NCBI GenBank assembly: GCA_029008615.1
Contig: JAQXJI010000007.1
Coordinates: 107,502-171,501 of the forward strand
Direction of reading: 5' to 3'
DNA from: Elusimicrobiota bacterium
GTDB taxonomy: Bacteria; Elusimicrobiota; Elusimicrobia; Elusimicrobiales; Elusimicrobiaceae
Length of the DNA: 64,000 bases
Shown piece after piece: positions 18,603 through 27,954 of this stretch (within the stretch, counting starts at the first letter, position 1; each line of letters starts with the position of its first letter). The position numbers and the translations under genes were made by a program. The notes under the pieces were generated by a model. It made no database searches, was not told where the DNA came from, and saw only the letters and a list, made by a program, of their open reading frames with translations.

Positions 18603-18675
18603 TGATAAAATTTATATAAGAGATTTATTAAAGATTTTGCTTTAGTCCTTGGGGAAAAGCAATCTCCTTAAGCAA
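18603..18675 (+). promoter_or_regulatory. Extended -10 promoter and inverted repeat in the dnaJ leader
   Basis: TGaTAAAAT (18603-18611) is a likely promoter about 90 bp before dnaJ. Downstream, TTGCTTTAG (18637-18645) and CTTAAGCAA (18667-18675) form an 8-of-9 inverted repeat enclosing 21 nt, between the promoter and the Shine-Dalgarno. It could be an operator or an RNA hairpin; it does not match CIRCE. Confidence 0.45.
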
Positions 18676-18699
18676 GATAAAGACAGGAAATAAAAGAAA

Positions 18700-19815
18700 A
18701 TGGCGACGAAAGAAGATTATTATTCAGTACTCGGCGTAAACAGAAACGCCGATCAGGACGAACTTAAAAGAGCTTACAGGAAAATGGCTATGAAGTATCA
18801 CCCCGACAGAAATCCCGGCAATCCTGAAGCGGAAGAAAAATTTAAAACGATTAATGAAGCTTTTGAAGTGCTTTCCGATCCGCAAAAAAGGCAAATTTAT
18901 GATAATTACGGCGCGGAAGGTTTGAACGGAGCGGCTTCGGGCGGATTTCACGGCGGTTTTGGCGGATTTGAAGATATTTTCAGCTCCGTATTCGGCGATA
19001 TGTTCGGCGGGAGTTTCGGCGGAGCGGGGGCGGGCTCAAGGCGCAGAGCTCAGCGCGGTAATGATTTGAAAGAGGAAGTTACCGTAACTTTAGAAGAGGC
19101 TTATGACGGCATTGAAAAGGAAGTTTCCTATAACCGCGTGGACACTTGCGAAACTTGCCACGGCACCGGCGCACAGGAAGGCAGCGGCAGAAAGACTTGC
19201 CCCACCTGCAAAGGCAGCGGTGTCGTCCAGTTCAGCCAGGGATTTTTTTCTATGCGGCAATCCTGCCCGGATTGCGGCGGACAGGGCAGTATTATTGAAA
19301 AGCCTTGCCGTGATTGCCACGGCACGGGCCGTCAGCGCAGTAAAGCCAAGTTTACCGTTAAAATACCCGCCGGTGTAAGGGAAGGCGTAGTTTTAAGGGT
19401 TCCCAACGGCGGCGATATCGGCACAAATGACGGCGGATACGGCGATCTTTATATTCAAACGCACGTAAAAAAGCATAAAATTTTCCAGCGTGACGGCGAT
19501 GATTTACTTTTGGAAATTCCTTTGACTTTCCCTCAGGCGGCTTTGGGCGCTGCCGTGAAAATACAGAATATCAAGAAAGAGGAAATCAAAGTGATTATCC
19601 CCGAAGGTTCCCAGCACGGCAAAGTAATTTCCGTGGAGGGGGAAGGTATGCCGGTGCTAGGTAAAACCGGCAAAAAGGGCGATATGCGCGTTATCATCAA
19701 TTTGGAAGTGCCCAAGAAGCTGACCTCGCGCCAAAAGAAGCTTATAGAAGAACTGGGCCAAGCTTTTGAAGAAGAGGGGCAGAAGAAGACCCTTTTTGAA
19801 AAAATCTTCGGTTAA
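18700..19815 (+). CDS. dnaJ: Chaperone protein DnaJ (Hsp40)
   Basis: A 371-residue class A J-protein that stimulates DnaK ATPase and delivers substrates. Domains in order: J domain with HPD (YHPDRN near residue 33), Gly/Phe-rich linker, four zinc-finger repeats ([32 protein letters not shown]), and two C-terminal beta domains. All eight zinc cysteines are present. It has its own promoter and leader, separate from the dnaK operon, and is closed by a terminator. Confidence 0.97.
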   Translation: MATKEDYYSVLGVNRNADQDELKRAYRKMAMKYHPDRNPGNPEAEEKFKTINEAFEVLSDPQKRQIYDNYGAEGLNGAASGGFHGGFGGFEDIFSSVFGDMFGGSFGGAGAGSRRRAQRGNDLKEEVTVTLEEAYDGIEKEVSYNRVDTCETCHGTGAQEGSGRKTCPTCKGSGVVQFSQGFFSMRQSCPDCGGQGSIIEKPCRDCHGTGRQRSKAKFTVKIPAGVREGVVLRVPNGGDIGTNDGGYGDLYIQTHVKKHKIFQRDGDDLLLEIPLTFPQAALGAAVKIQNIKKEEIKVIIPEGSQHGKVISVEGEGMPVLGKTGKKGDMRVIINLEVPKKLTSRQKKLIEELGQAFEEEGQKKTLFEKIFG

Positions 19816-19845
19816 GTTTTGTTTTCTGTTTTCGGCTGATAAAAA

Positions 19846-19877
19846 TCCCCGGGCTTAATTAGCCCGGGAATTTTTTG
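19846..19877. terminator. Bidirectional terminator between dnaJ and the ankyrin gene
   Basis: CCCGGGCT pairs with AGCCCGGG around a 5-nt loop, followed by six T on the plus strand and by a five-T run on the minus strand. It can serve both convergent genes. Confidence 0.88.
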
Positions 19878-19911
19878 TTTAAATATGTGTTTTGGCGCGC
19901 AGGTAAAAATA

Positions 19912-20853
19912 TTAAAGTTTATTTGCGGGGGATTTTTTATTTGTTCCCGTTTTTTTGGCCGGTTTCTCCTCTTCTGAAGTTGTTTCGGTAAATTCCATTG
20001 GCTTTTTATTAGGATCAAAAATGATATTTGCTTTATGCAATTTTAAATAATCGTAAATTTCTTTATTTGGCGTTGTCAGTTTAAAATTTGGTATTGCCGC
20101 TCCGTTTGCGCGCAGGTATTTCATTGCGTTAAGATAGCCTTCTTCAATTGTTACGACTAAAGCCGGGGTCATATTGAAATTTTTATATTTAAGTCCTTTA
20201 CCGACTATATATTTTATGCTCGCCATATCATTAATTATTGCGGCGTTATATAAGGCGGGACTTAGATTTTTCCCGTTTATTTTATAGCCTTTGGCTATAA
20301 AATGTTTTATTATATTTAAGTTTTGTGATTCGGTAAGGACGTCTTGGTCAAACATAAATTTATAAATAGGCTTTTTTTCATCTTCTATTGTGTAAAAACC
20401 GCTGCTTTCTATTTTTGCCTGAATATCCGCGCCGTTTTCAATTAAGATGTCAATAATTTCAATACTTTGCATATGTGCAGCTGACATAATAGGGGTAAAA
20501 TCGTTATCATCTCTTTTATTTACGTCCGCGCCGCATTTGATAAGATATTTTACCGTCCCGGGGGAATTGGCATAAACGGCTCTTTGCAGAGGAAGTAACC
20601 CTTCGTAAATTGAATTTACGTCCGCACCGGCAAGCAGAGCGTTGTAAATACCGCGCAAGTGCATTTTATCCGCCGCTTCGTGAAGCATTTTATTTGGGTC
20701 TTCTTTTTTGACGGATTTTGTTTCCTGTTCTTTTTGCTGATTTTCCGGAGCTTGTGCGGAGGGTGCGGGCTTTTCCAGCTTTGGCAGGGTTAACTCCGCC
20801 AGGCAAATATTAAATGCCGGAAGTAAAAACAACAAAGCCATAAGAAATTTCAT
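19912..20853 (-). CDS. Exported ankyrin-repeat protein
   Basis: A 313-residue protein with a signal peptide (ending near CLAELTL), a Pro/Gln/Lys-rich linker to about residue 55, and several ankyrin repeats (LLAGADVNSIYEG, LIKCGADVNKRDDNDFTPI, LIENGADIQAK, later degenerate copies). The C-terminal tail is Lys/Glu/Thr rich. Ankyrin repeats bind proteins; the partner is unknown. AAAGGAG lies upstream of the ATG. It is the last gene of the squalene synthase-TPR-rsmE-mtaB run, 10 bp behind mtaB. A larger ankyrin lipoprotein is encoded at 31847-33754. Confidence 0.82.
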   Translation of the reverse strand: MKFLMALLFLLPAFNICLAELTLPKLEKPAPSAQAPENQQKEQETKSVKKEDPNKMLHEAADKMHLRGIYNALLAGADVNSIYEGLLPLQRAVYANSPGTVKYLIKCGADVNKRDDNDFTPIMSAAHMQSIEIIDILIENGADIQAKIESSGFYTIEDEKKPIYKFMFDQDVLTESQNLNIIKHFIAKGYKINGKNLSPALYNAAIINDMASIKYIVGKGLKYKNFNMTPALVVTIEEGYLNAMKYLRANGAAIPNFKLTTPNKEIYDYLKLHKANIIFDPNKKPMEFTETTSEEEKPAKKTGTNKKSPANKL

Positions 20854-20863
20854 AAATTCTCCT

Positions 20864-22093
20864 TTAAGGCTGTTTTGCGTAACAAATGCCGTCTTGTGCT
20901 TTAATTATTTTAACTTTTTTAAGCGAGGAGGAAATCTGTCCGCCCGGTATAAGCGCGCGCTGGAAATTGGAAAGCACTCCGCTTACACAGTTCTTTGCCT
21001 GAACAAAAGTTTCCGCCAAAAATTCTTGTTCGCTTCCGAGTAAGCTTTCTGCGGCGGCTTGCCTTAAAGCTTTATCTTTTTTATGCAGGATTTCGGAGCG
21101 GCGTTTAATTTCCTCCGGCGGGATTTGTTTAAGGGCGGCCGCTTTTGTGCCTTGCCGCGGAGAATAGCTGAAAACGTGCAGGCCGGCAAAGCCTATTTTA
21201 TCCAAGAAAGCCAAAGATTCTTCAAAATTTTCCTTTGTTTCGGTGGGGTATCCTGCGATAATATCGCAATATAAGAAGATGTTTTTAAATTTGCTTTTTA
21301 TGTATTGTACGCGGTTAAAATATTCCTGCGCACCGTAATGACGGCCCATATCCTTAAGTACGGCTTCACTTCCGCTTTGCAAAGGAAGATGCAAATAATT
21401 GCAGAATTTTTTGCCGCCGTTTGCCGCCGTTTCTATCAGTTTATCTGTAACGGTGTTGATTTCTATTGAAGAAAATCTTATGCGGAAATCCCCGTTAATT
21501 TTAAAAATTTCTTCAAGCAAGTCGGCCAAATCCGCGCCGGTCTGCGGGCAGGAATAATTGCCTATGTTGATGCCCGTCAGCACTATTTCTTTATAACCGT
21601 TTTCTATAAGGTTCTTAATTTCCGCAAGTGCGACAGCTTTGGGTTTGGAAGTTTTTAAAGGTCGCGTATAGGGCACTATGCAGTAGGAGCAAAAATTGTC
21701 GCAGCCGTCCTGTATTTTTACAAAGGCTCTAGTTTTACCCTCGTGGGATTTTACCGTCCAGTCTATATCCGCGCCGAAAAGGACTTTTCCCAAATCGGGC
21801 CTAAAAACAATTTCGGCAAAAGGGAAAATCTGCCTTATTTTTTCTGCGCCGGACATCGCATAACAGCCCGTAACAACCAAACGGCAGTTAGCGTTATCAC
21901 GCCTTATCGCGCGTATCATTTTATTTGCGTCCCTGTCGGCTTTAGCTGTTACCGAACAGGTGTTTAAGAGGCACAAATCCGCTTGTTTATAATCAAATGT
22001 GATTTCGGTTTTGGCGGATTTAAACTTCTCCAAAAGGGCTTCGCTTTCCACTTGGTTTACGCGGCAGCCGAAAGTTTTTATAAATACTTTCAT
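20864..22093 (-). CDS. mtaB: tRNA t6A37 methylthiotransferase MtaB-type
   Basis: A 409-residue radical SAM methylthiotransferase. It has the N-terminal UPF0004 cluster cysteines (KTFGCRVNQ, LLNTCSVTAKAD, VVTGCYA), the radical SAM C-x3-C-x2-C motif (GCDNFCSYCIVPYTR) and LPLQSGS. The spelling and CxVN motif fit MtaB (2-methylthio of t6A37) better than MiaB or RimO. A C-terminal TRAM-like part is short. It overlaps rsmE by 4 bp (ATGA), so the two are coupled. Confidence 0.9.
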   Translation of the reverse strand: MKVFIKTFGCRVNQVESEALLEKFKSAKTEITFDYKQADLCLLNTCSVTAKADRDANKMIRAIRRDNANCRLVVTGCYAMSGAEKIRQIFPFAEIVFRPDLGKVLFGADIDWTVKSHEGKTRAFVKIQDGCDNFCSYCIVPYTRPLKTSKPKAVALAEIKNLIENGYKEIVLTGINIGNYSCPQTGADLADLLEEIFKINGDFRIRFSSIEINTVTDKLIETAANGGKKFCNYLHLPLQSGSEAVLKDMGRHYGAQEYFNRVQYIKSKFKNIFLYCDIIAGYPTETKENFEESLAFLDKIGFAGLHVFSYSPRQGTKAAALKQIPPEEIKRRSEILHKKDKALRQAAAESLLGSEQEFLAETFVQAKNCVSGVLSNFQRALIPGGQISSSLKKVKIIKAQDGICYAKQP

Positions 22094-22782
22094 TGCTGCG
22101 CCGCCCAGCAGGCAACGGCCGCCGCGGTTTCCGCGCGCAGTATATTTTGGCCTAAAGTTACCGGCTTTATATTATATTTTTTGGATAGGGAAATTTCCTC
22201 TTCCGCATATCCGCCCTCGGGGCCTATAAATATTGCGGTTTGGCTGCCGATGGAGGCGATTTCTTTAAAAAACGGCGTTTTATGTTCGTCTTCGTAACAA
22301 ATTAAAGCGGGGACGGACAGCGTTTTTACGGCTTCTTCAAAAGTGATAGGTTCTTCTATAACGGGGACGGAAGGGTTCTCGCATTGTTTGCAGGCCGCAA
22401 GCGCCAGTTGGTTCCAGCGTTCGTGTTTTGTAGTCCATTTTTTAAGCAAATCTTTTTCCGAATATCTTGATAATACCGGCACGAATCGGCTGACGCCCGC
22501 CTGAGTACATTTGTCTATAATATCTTCCGCCGCGGCGCGCGCCACCGCGCTGAAATATAAATGAACTTCCCGTTTTAAATGAGGGGCCGGCAAAGTTTTT
22601 ATAATTTCGCCGCAGGCCGATTTATCAGAAAGTTCGCCAATTAAGGCCAAATATTTATTTCCCTTTCCGTCAAAAATTTTTATTTCCTCGCCGGTATGTA
22701 TCCGCGCCACTTTAAGGTGGCGGGCTTCTTCTTTGGACATCGTAAAAACATTTTGTTTTATTTCGGCTAAATATTGCGGCAT
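22090..22782 (-). CDS. rsmE: 16S rRNA m3U1498 methyltransferase
   Basis: A 230-residue SPOUT-class methyltransferase modifying U1498 of 16S rRNA. The N-terminal PUA-like region contains EEARHLKVARIHTGEEI. The C-terminal knot shows FIGPEGGYAEEEI and VTLGQNILRAETAAAVA, the RsmE signature. Normal length. It is preceded by the TPR gene with a 4-nt gap and overlaps mtaB, placing two RNA-modification enzymes together. Confidence 0.94.
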   Translation of the reverse strand: MPQYLAEIKQNVFTMSKEEARHLKVARIHTGEEIKIFDGKGNKYLALIGELSDKSACGEIIKTLPAPHLKREVHLYFSAVARAAAEDIIDKCTQAGVSRFVPVLSRYSEKDLLKKWTTKHERWNQLALAACKQCENPSVPVIEEPITFEEAVKTLSVPALICYEDEHKTPFFKEIASIGSQTAIFIGPEGGYAEEEISLSKKYNIKPVTLGQNILRAETAAAVACWAAQQ

Positions 22783-22786
22783 AGGT

Positions 22787-24136
22787 TTAGTCCGGCAGAC
22801 CTTGACAATTTAGTTTTAAACCGTCTTTCGTGCAGAGATTTATCTTGAAGCCGTTTCCCGTGCCGAAAGTGTTGGAATAAACCGGCGCATCATTGCGGGC
22901 GGCTTTCTTTTTTGCGTGATAATCCTGAATGGCGATATATAGATGGCTGAAAGGCAGGCCGCATCCTCTGGGGTTGGGGGTATCGTCCGTGGAAAGGAAA
23001 AACCGCCTCTTGCCGTTGCCCGTATCAATGGCCCTGCTGCGGAATGCGGAATGCAATACTTCTTCCCTGCATTTTGTCGCGTCAAGCAGATAGATAAAAT
23101 CCGAAGGGGAAACTTCATAATATCCCTGGGCCAGCAAATTCCTTATTTGGTTTTCGATGTCTTTTTGCGTGGCGGGCAACTTTTCGCCGGGCAGATAATA
23201 AGATTTTTCCCCGCGCAGCATTTTTGTAAAAGCGGTCAATCCCGCGTCTGTCAAATTGCCGGCATTGTTAAAAATATCTTTGCCGGAAGCGTCCCTGGCC
23301 TTAAACAACTGCGCCGGCGTTACGCCTTTGTTGATTAAAAAGTTTTTCGCGTCGGAAGAGAGCTGCCTTATAAGTTCATTGTAGCCGGTAATAGTCAGCA
23401 TTTTGCGGACATATACTTTGTTGCTGTCCCTTTCCACGATAAAACCGTTTGGTATTTTGCCTTTAAATTTTTGGGAAAGATATTCTATGCCGTTACCCTT
23501 TTCGGCGGTTATTATTTTGTTTAAAGTTTCTTTATCTTCCGAAGAAAAATTATGCGCCGCCGGGTCTATTATATTGCGTTCCTTCATAGTGCGAAGCAGC
23601 TCTTCATCAGTCAAAATATCGGGTTCAAGCGCGATAAGCCTCTCGCGGGAAACTATATTCGTAAAGTCTACGGCCAAAGCTTTTTTGTAATAATCTACGG
23701 CTTTTTTTAAATTGCCGGATTTTTCTTCGCAAATGCCGGCCCCGACAAGCGCATTTATATTTGCCGGTTCGTATTTTAAAGCGGCCTGATAATATTTCTG
23801 AGCTTCTTTGAGATTTGTGCGGCGCATATAAATATCGCCCATTCTGGAGTAGATATAAGCCCTGTACTGAGATTTCGGGCCGATCTGGGATAAAGCGCGT
23901 TTAAAGTTTTGTTCCGCATTGTTAAATTTGCCCAAAATCATTTCAACGCCGGCCAAACTTATAAGCATATCTGGGTTTTTAGAGTCGGATTGCAAACATT
24001 TAAGCAAAGTTCTTTCGGCCTGAGTATATTCTTTTTCATTAAAGTGTTCTTTGCTCTTGGCCAGGCAGGCGTCGCTTTTCGCTTCCAGCGGCATTACTGC
24101 AAAAATAGAAATAATTAAAGCGAAAATCAACTTCAT
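22787..24136 (-). CDS. Exported tetratricopeptide-repeat protein
   Basis: A protein of about 449 residues with a signal peptide (ending near PLEAKSDA) and at least four TPR units in the first 190 residues (for example YTQAERTLLKCLQSDSKNP, NLKEAQKYYQAALKYEPAN, NLKKAVDYYKKALAVDF). The remaining 260 residues match nothing I recognise. The ATG at 24136 overlaps the upstream TGA as ATGA and has GGAG 10 nt upstream; an ATG at 24151 lacks a site. A periplasmic scaffold role is inferred from the repeats only. Confidence 0.8.
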   Translation of the reverse strand: MKLIFALIISIFAVMPLEAKSDACLAKSKEHFNEKEYTQAERTLLKCLQSDSKNPDMLISLAGVEMILGKFNNAEQNFKRALSQIGPKSQYRAYIYSRMGDIYMRRTNLKEAQKYYQAALKYEPANINALVGAGICEEKSGNLKKAVDYYKKALAVDFTNIVSRERLIALEPDILTDEELLRTMKERNIIDPAAHNFSSEDKETLNKIITAEKGNGIEYLSQKFKGKIPNGFIVERDSNKVYVRKMLTITGYNELIRQLSSDAKNFLINKGVTPAQLFKARDASGKDIFNNAGNLTDAGLTAFTKMLRGEKSYYLPGEKLPATQKDIENQIRNLLAQGYYEVSPSDFIYLLDATKCREEVLHSAFRSRAIDTGNGKRRFFLSTDDTPNPRGCGLPFSHLYIAIQDYHAKKKAARNDAPVYSNTFGTGNGFKINLCTKDGLKLNCQGLPD

Positions 24137-24951
24137 AAACGGTTTCTCCATGTTTTAAAAAGAATAAGCAATTTTTCAATCTTATTTAACTTTATCTTTT
24201 TATCGCCCAAACGGCAAGGGCGCGCAATAAGCTTTTGCAAAATGGCCTTATAAGTGTTGCCCATTGCTCTTGCCGGGAGCAAGGCTTTGAAATCTTCTTT
24301 GGGCAAAAGCTGCGAAGCCTGTATAAACAATTCCTGCGCTTTTTGCGCTTCAAAAAACAGCAGCGCTCTTGTACGGCGATTGTCTTTTAAGCCCAAGATA
24401 TCCGCTTCCTTTACGCCGAAAGCTTCCATATCCCGTTTGGGTATATAAATGCGGTTTATTTTGGCATCTTCCGCTACATCCCTTATAATGTTTGTAAGCT
24501 GTACGGCGTAACCCAAAGTTGCGGAGTATTTTTCCGTTCGTTTGTTTTTATAGCCGAAGATATGTATGCACATCAGCCCTACCGTTCCGGCTACGCGGTA
24601 CATATACCATTGCAAATCGCCGAAAGTTTCGTAACGCACCGGCGTTTTTAAATCCCTTGCGCAGCCTTCAATCAAATCAGCGAAATATTCTTTGGGTATG
24701 TTAAAGCGTTTTGCCGCGTCGGCAAGTTCCCGCCCGATATCGGTTTTGGCCCGGCCTGCGTAAAGATCGTCAAGCTCTTTTCTTAAATTGATGAGTCTTT
24801 GCTCGGCGTCGGGATAACCTTCGTCCACGATATCATCTGCCAGACGGCAAAAATCGTAGACGGAGCCGAGCGCGCGTCTTTTTTCTTCCGAAAGAAAGAA
24901 AAAAGCCCCTCCGAAGTTGGACTTCTTGTAGGCGGGTGTATTATCGCTCAT
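24133..24951 (-). CDS. Squalene/phytoene synthase family protein
   Basis: A 272-residue trans-isoprenyl diphosphate synthase (head-to-head type). Two Asp-rich motifs bind the Mg-diphosphates: DDIVDE near residue 39 and NIIRDVAEDA near residue 150. The YxxRVAGTVG segment is conserved. It may make presqualene or phytoene diphosphate; the HpnC/HpnD-like group is possible, but no other hopanoid or carotenoid gene is in the window. First gene of the run to mtaB. No Shine-Dalgarno is seen; TAAAAT lies 7 nt before the ATG. Confidence 0.88.
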   Translation of the reverse strand: MSDNTPAYKKSNFGGAFFFLSEEKRRALGSVYDFCRLADDIVDEGYPDAEQRLINLRKELDDLYAGRAKTDIGRELADAAKRFNIPKEYFADLIEGCARDLKTPVRYETFGDLQWYMYRVAGTVGLMCIHIFGYKNKRTEKYSATLGYAVQLTNIIRDVAEDAKINRIYIPKRDMEAFGVKEADILGLKDNRRTRALLFFEAQKAQELFIQASQLLPKEDFKALLPARAMGNTYKAILQKLIARPCRLGDKKIKLNKIEKLLILFKTWRNRL

Positions 24952-24958
24952 TAATCAA

Positions 24959-24964
24959 ATTTTA
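24959..24964 (-). promoter_or_regulatory. -10 box of a probable leaderless promoter for the squalene synthase gene
   Basis: On the minus strand TAAAAT ends 7 nt before the ATG, with no Shine-Dalgarno between. Confidence 0.45.
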
Positions 24965-25041
24965 CTAAAAAAAGCCGTTAAATAACAGACGGGCGCAATT
25001 TGGGGGCGGCTTTTGTTTCCGCAAGCTTTTTCAGACAATAA

Positions 25042-25067
25042 AAACCCCGGCTTTTAGGCCGGGGTTT
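25042..25067 (-). terminator. Terminator of the prepilin gene
   Basis: AAACCCCGGC pairs with GCCGGGGTTT around a 6-nt loop; on the minus strand a T-rich tract follows. It lies 18 bp after the pilin stop. Confidence 0.85.
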
Positions 25068-25085
25068 AGGTTTAAAGCTCTGCGT

Positions 25086-25604
25086 TTAATTTATTCTGTA
25101 CGCACCGGAGCTGTCTTTTACCCAGCCCGATGACTTGGCCACTTTTTCATAAGTAGCCTTTCTTTCTTCTCCGCCGGCCAAAACTACAAAATATTTACCC
25201 GCGCCGAATATCGTGCCGGAACTGTTTATGCTATATTTGAACTGGAACTCATATTCGTTGGGGGATCCTCTTCCGCATTTCATTGAAAGATAAGGATTTG
25301 TTCCGGCCGTTTCAAGCGATACGGCGCAAGTGCCGTTGGCGTTTGTGGCCGTTTTTCCGTTTACGGTATAGCTTTCCGGCAGGGAAACCGGCAGTTTTTT
25401 AAGACTGTCCGGGAATTCGTCGTTATAGCTGTAATATTGCAAGGCGGCGTCATATATGGGTTTAATCTCGCTCATATTGCCCGTAACTCTGGTCCTTTCC
25501 ACGGACACCATATATTGCGGCAAAGCTATCGCTCCCAATATGCCTATAATTAAAACCACCACCAATAACTCAAGCAAGGTGAATCCTTTTTTGTTTTTTG
25601 ACAT
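25086..25604 (-). CDS. Type IV pilin-like prepilin
   Basis: A 172-residue prepilin. A short basic leader MSKNKKG is cleaved before the N-methylated Phe, followed by FTLLELLVVVLIIGILGAIA with Glu5 and then LPQY. The C-terminal globular part has two cysteines (in GTCAV and MKCGRG) that may form a disulfide. It could be a major pilin or a type II secretion pseudopilin. No assembly ATPase or secretin lies nearby. AGGAG precedes the ATG, and its own terminator suggests a monocistronic gene. Confidence 0.9.
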   Translation of the reverse strand: MSKNKKGFTLLELLVVVLIIGILGAIALPQYMVSVERTRVTGNMSEIKPIYDAALQYYSYNDEFPDSLKKLPVSLPESYTVNGKTATNANGTCAVSLETAGTNPYLSMKCGRGSPNEYEFQFKYSINSSGTIFGAGKYFVVLAGGEERKATYEKVAKSSGWVKDSSGAYRIN

Positions 25605-25652
25605 TTCCGTTTCTCCTGTTTAATCAAAGTTTATAATTTTATTTTTATCGCG

Positions 25653-25670
25653 GCGATAAAATATTATCGC
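25653..25670 (-). terminator. Weak hairpin after the HD-GYP gene
   Basis: GCGATAA pairs with TTATCGC around a 4-nt loop. On the minus strand it is followed by an A/T-rich stretch without a pure T tract, so termination is plausible but weak. Confidence 0.4.
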
Positions 25671-25676
25671 GGCGGC

Positions 25677-26813
25677 TTATTTCTTTGCGTCGGTTTCGTA
25701 TAAAGCTTTTATTTTTTGGAAATTCTTTTTAAAAGCCTGTACCACGCGCGGATCGAAAGCCAAGCCGCTTTGACTTATTATAAATTGACAGGCCTTTTGA
25801 ATATTCCACGGCTCTTTATAACAGCGTTTCATACATAAAGCGTCAAACACGTCGGCTATCGCGACTATGCGGGCTTCAAGCGGTATTTCTTCCCCTTTAA
25901 GTCCTTGCGGATAGCCGGTGCCGTCAAATTTCTCGTGGTGAAAAAGACTTGTTCTGTAAGCCAACTTTAGTAGGGAAGATTTTGCGTCTTCCAATATTTT
26001 CCCTCCGTATACGGTATGCTTTTTCATTACGTCAAATTCTTCTGCGGTAAGTTTGCCGGGTTTTAGCAAAATGCTGTCTGGTATGGCTATTTTGCCGATG
26101 TCGTGAAGAGTGCTGGCGTGCCTTATTGTTTCGGCGCGGGCTTCTTCAAGCTTAAGGCCTTTTGCTATCAGATAGCTTACCTGCCCTATGTTTTCAATAT
26201 GGCGCCTGGTGTCCTCCTGGTCGCGGTATTCCGCGGTTACGGCAAGGCGGTAAATAGTTTCCAAATTGGAAAGTTTAACTTCGTCGTAAAGCTTTGCGAT
26301 TTCTATTTTGCCTGCGGCCAAATTGGCCATTAGTTTCAGCAGGCCTTCGTCTTTTTTTGAGAACGGCGTCGCGTCCGTCTTATTGCTTACCTGAAGCACA
26401 CCTATGGTAATATTTTCTTTGTTTTTAAGCGGTACGGCCAAAAGGGAATTGGTTTTAAAACCGGTAACCAAATCTATGTCCTTGGAAAATCTTTCGTCCG
26501 CATAAGCGTCTGGCAAATTGATGGTGTGTCCGTCCTTGCACACCCGCGCTATGATGCTTGGGCCTAAAAGCGGCAAATGTATTTCCGTATATTTTAGGCC
26601 TTTGCCGCTGGCCGTTTTTGACCATAATTCTCCGGCGTTTTCGTCTTTTATAAAAATAAAACACCTTTTAACGCCTAAGATATGCGTTATTTGCTTTGCG
26701 GTAAGCTCCAACAGCGCGTCGAGATTTGTTTCGTGCGAAACCCTCCAGCCGAATTCCACAAGTAAATCCAGCTTGTCTTTATCGGTAGGAGTTTGCGTTT
26801 CAATCTTCGGCAT
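25677..26813 (-). CDS. GAF domain / HD-GYP phosphodiesterase
   Basis: A 378-residue cytosolic signalling protein. A GAF sensor domain spans about residues 20-170. The HD-GYP domain has the HD pair in HASTLHDIGKIAIPDS and the HHEKFDGTGYPQGLKG motif, followed by ARIVAIADVFDAL. HD-GYP domains hydrolyse cyclic di-GMP to GMP, and some act on cGAMP. The ligand of the GAF domain is unknown. It overlaps the end of the GlcF-like gene by 14 bp, so it is cotranscribed with glycolate-oxidase-like genes, a curious pairing. Confidence 0.92.
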   Translation of the reverse strand: MPKIETQTPTDKDKLDLLVEFGWRVSHETNLDALLELTAKQITHILGVKRCFIFIKDENAGELWSKTASGKGLKYTEIHLPLLGPSIIARVCKDGHTINLPDAYADERFSKDIDLVTGFKTNSLLAVPLKNKENITIGVLQVSNKTDATPFSKKDEGLLKLMANLAAGKIEIAKLYDEVKLSNLETIYRLAVTAEYRDQEDTRRHIENIGQVSYLIAKGLKLEEARAETIRHASTLHDIGKIAIPDSILLKPGKLTAEEFDVMKKHTVYGGKILEDAKSSLLKLAYRTSLFHHEKFDGTGYPQGLKGEEIPLEARIVAIADVFDALCMKRCYKEPWNIQKACQFIISQSGLAFDPRVVQAFKKNFQKIKALYETDAKK

Positions 26814-27954
26814 AAAACACTTCCGGTATTTGGGCTATGTACAAAACTGCGGGGCGCGGGCTTTGGCGTTTAACCAAAGCTTCAAAAAGTTTTTTGTCGG
26901 TGTGCGAACAAACTATAATACAATCCGCGCCGATATCGCGAAGGTTTTGCGCGCTTTGGTTTTTTACGGCGTCTTCCCCTTTTATTTTAACCCAATGCGC
27001 GGCCGCCGCGGGCGGCAAGTCCTTGCTTTGAATACACTCTATCAAAAAATGTTTTTTGGGGCAAATTAAAAGTTTGCGTATTTGTTCTGTAAAAAGTTCG
27101 GCGTTTGCGCCGATGTCGTTTCGGCAGAGGATAATTTTTTTAAAAGGGATATCTTCCTTAAGTTTGTTTGCGGGGCGGATATATTCCGTTAAAAATTTTA
27201 CGCGCTTTTCCAACGGGGCGAAATTTTGCCCGAATAAAGAAGCTTTTTTAAGTATGGCGTAAGTTTCCAAGCCGTCGGTGACTATCGATCCGTCCTGCGC
27301 GGTTTGCACGTTTTTAAGGAGTGCCGAAAGCGCTTTTTTTATTTTTTTAATATTTGCGGAAAAATAGAAAAGTTCCAAGTTTATTACGGAAAAATCCGCT
27401 TCGGCCTTAAAGCCGGAAGCGTTTAAAATACGCAAAATGTTTTTTATTTGGGAAGATGCGTAAAAAGACGGAGCAAAAATTATTTTTTCCCCTTCTTTTT
27501 GCTTTTTTAGATGTCTTTTAATTTTAAGTTCCGCCGCGGCGAGATAAAAAAAACGGAGTAAGTTTGAGCCTTTTGTTTTTGCGGGGCCGCCCAGAGCGTT
27601 TGAAAAAGAAAGCATTAAATCGGCGACGGGCGTTTTTGCCGGGCAAAAAGCGGTGCAGGCTCCGCACATAAAACAGGAGCGTACGGAATTAAGCATATCC
27701 TTTTTATCTTGCTTCGGATTTAATTTTTTTTCAAAGAAAAATCTTAAAAGTTGTGCTCGCCCGCGCGGGGAATAAAGTTCGCTCTTTAAACTTCTGAAGC
27801 TTGGACATTTTTGCAGGCAGGCCCCGCAGCGCGTGCAAGTGCGCGCTGCTTGTTCTTCGTCAAAAGGGTCTTTATCTTTTATAAGGAAGTTCAACCTGCT
27901 TTCCGGCGGATATTTTGCCGGTGCGGGCGGCAGTTTAATGTTTTTAATTTTCAT
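26800..27954 (-). CDS. GlcF-like iron-sulfur subunit of a glycolate/lactate-type oxidase
   Basis: About 384 residues. Two 4Fe-4S motifs are clear, CTRCGACLQKCPSF and CFMCGACTAFCPAK, as in the GlcF/LldE-like electron-transfer subunit. The C-terminal half lacks the paired CCG motifs usual in GlcF, so the downstream electron path may differ. The start at 27954 is chosen because GAGGAAG precedes it inside the end of the GlcD gene; the annotated-looking upstream extension is hydrophobic and lacks a site. It overlaps the GlcDE gene by 11 bp. Confidence 0.82.
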   Translation of the reverse strand: MKIKNIKLPPAPAKYPPESRLNFLIKDKDPFDEEQAARTCTRCGACLQKCPSFRSLKSELYSPRGRAQLLRFFFEKKLNPKQDKKDMLNSVRSCFMCGACTAFCPAKTPVADLMLSFSNALGGPAKTKGSNLLRFFYLAAAELKIKRHLKKQKEGEKIIFAPSFYASSQIKNILRILNASGFKAEADFSVINLELFYFSANIKKIKKALSALLKNVQTAQDGSIVTDGLETYAILKKASLFGQNFAPLEKRVKFLTEYIRPANKLKEDIPFKKIILCRNDIGANAELFTEQIRKLLICPKKHFLIECIQSKDLPPAAAAHWVKIKGEDAVKNQSAQNLRDIGADCIIVCSHTDKKLFEALVKRQSPRPAVLYIAQIPEVFYAED

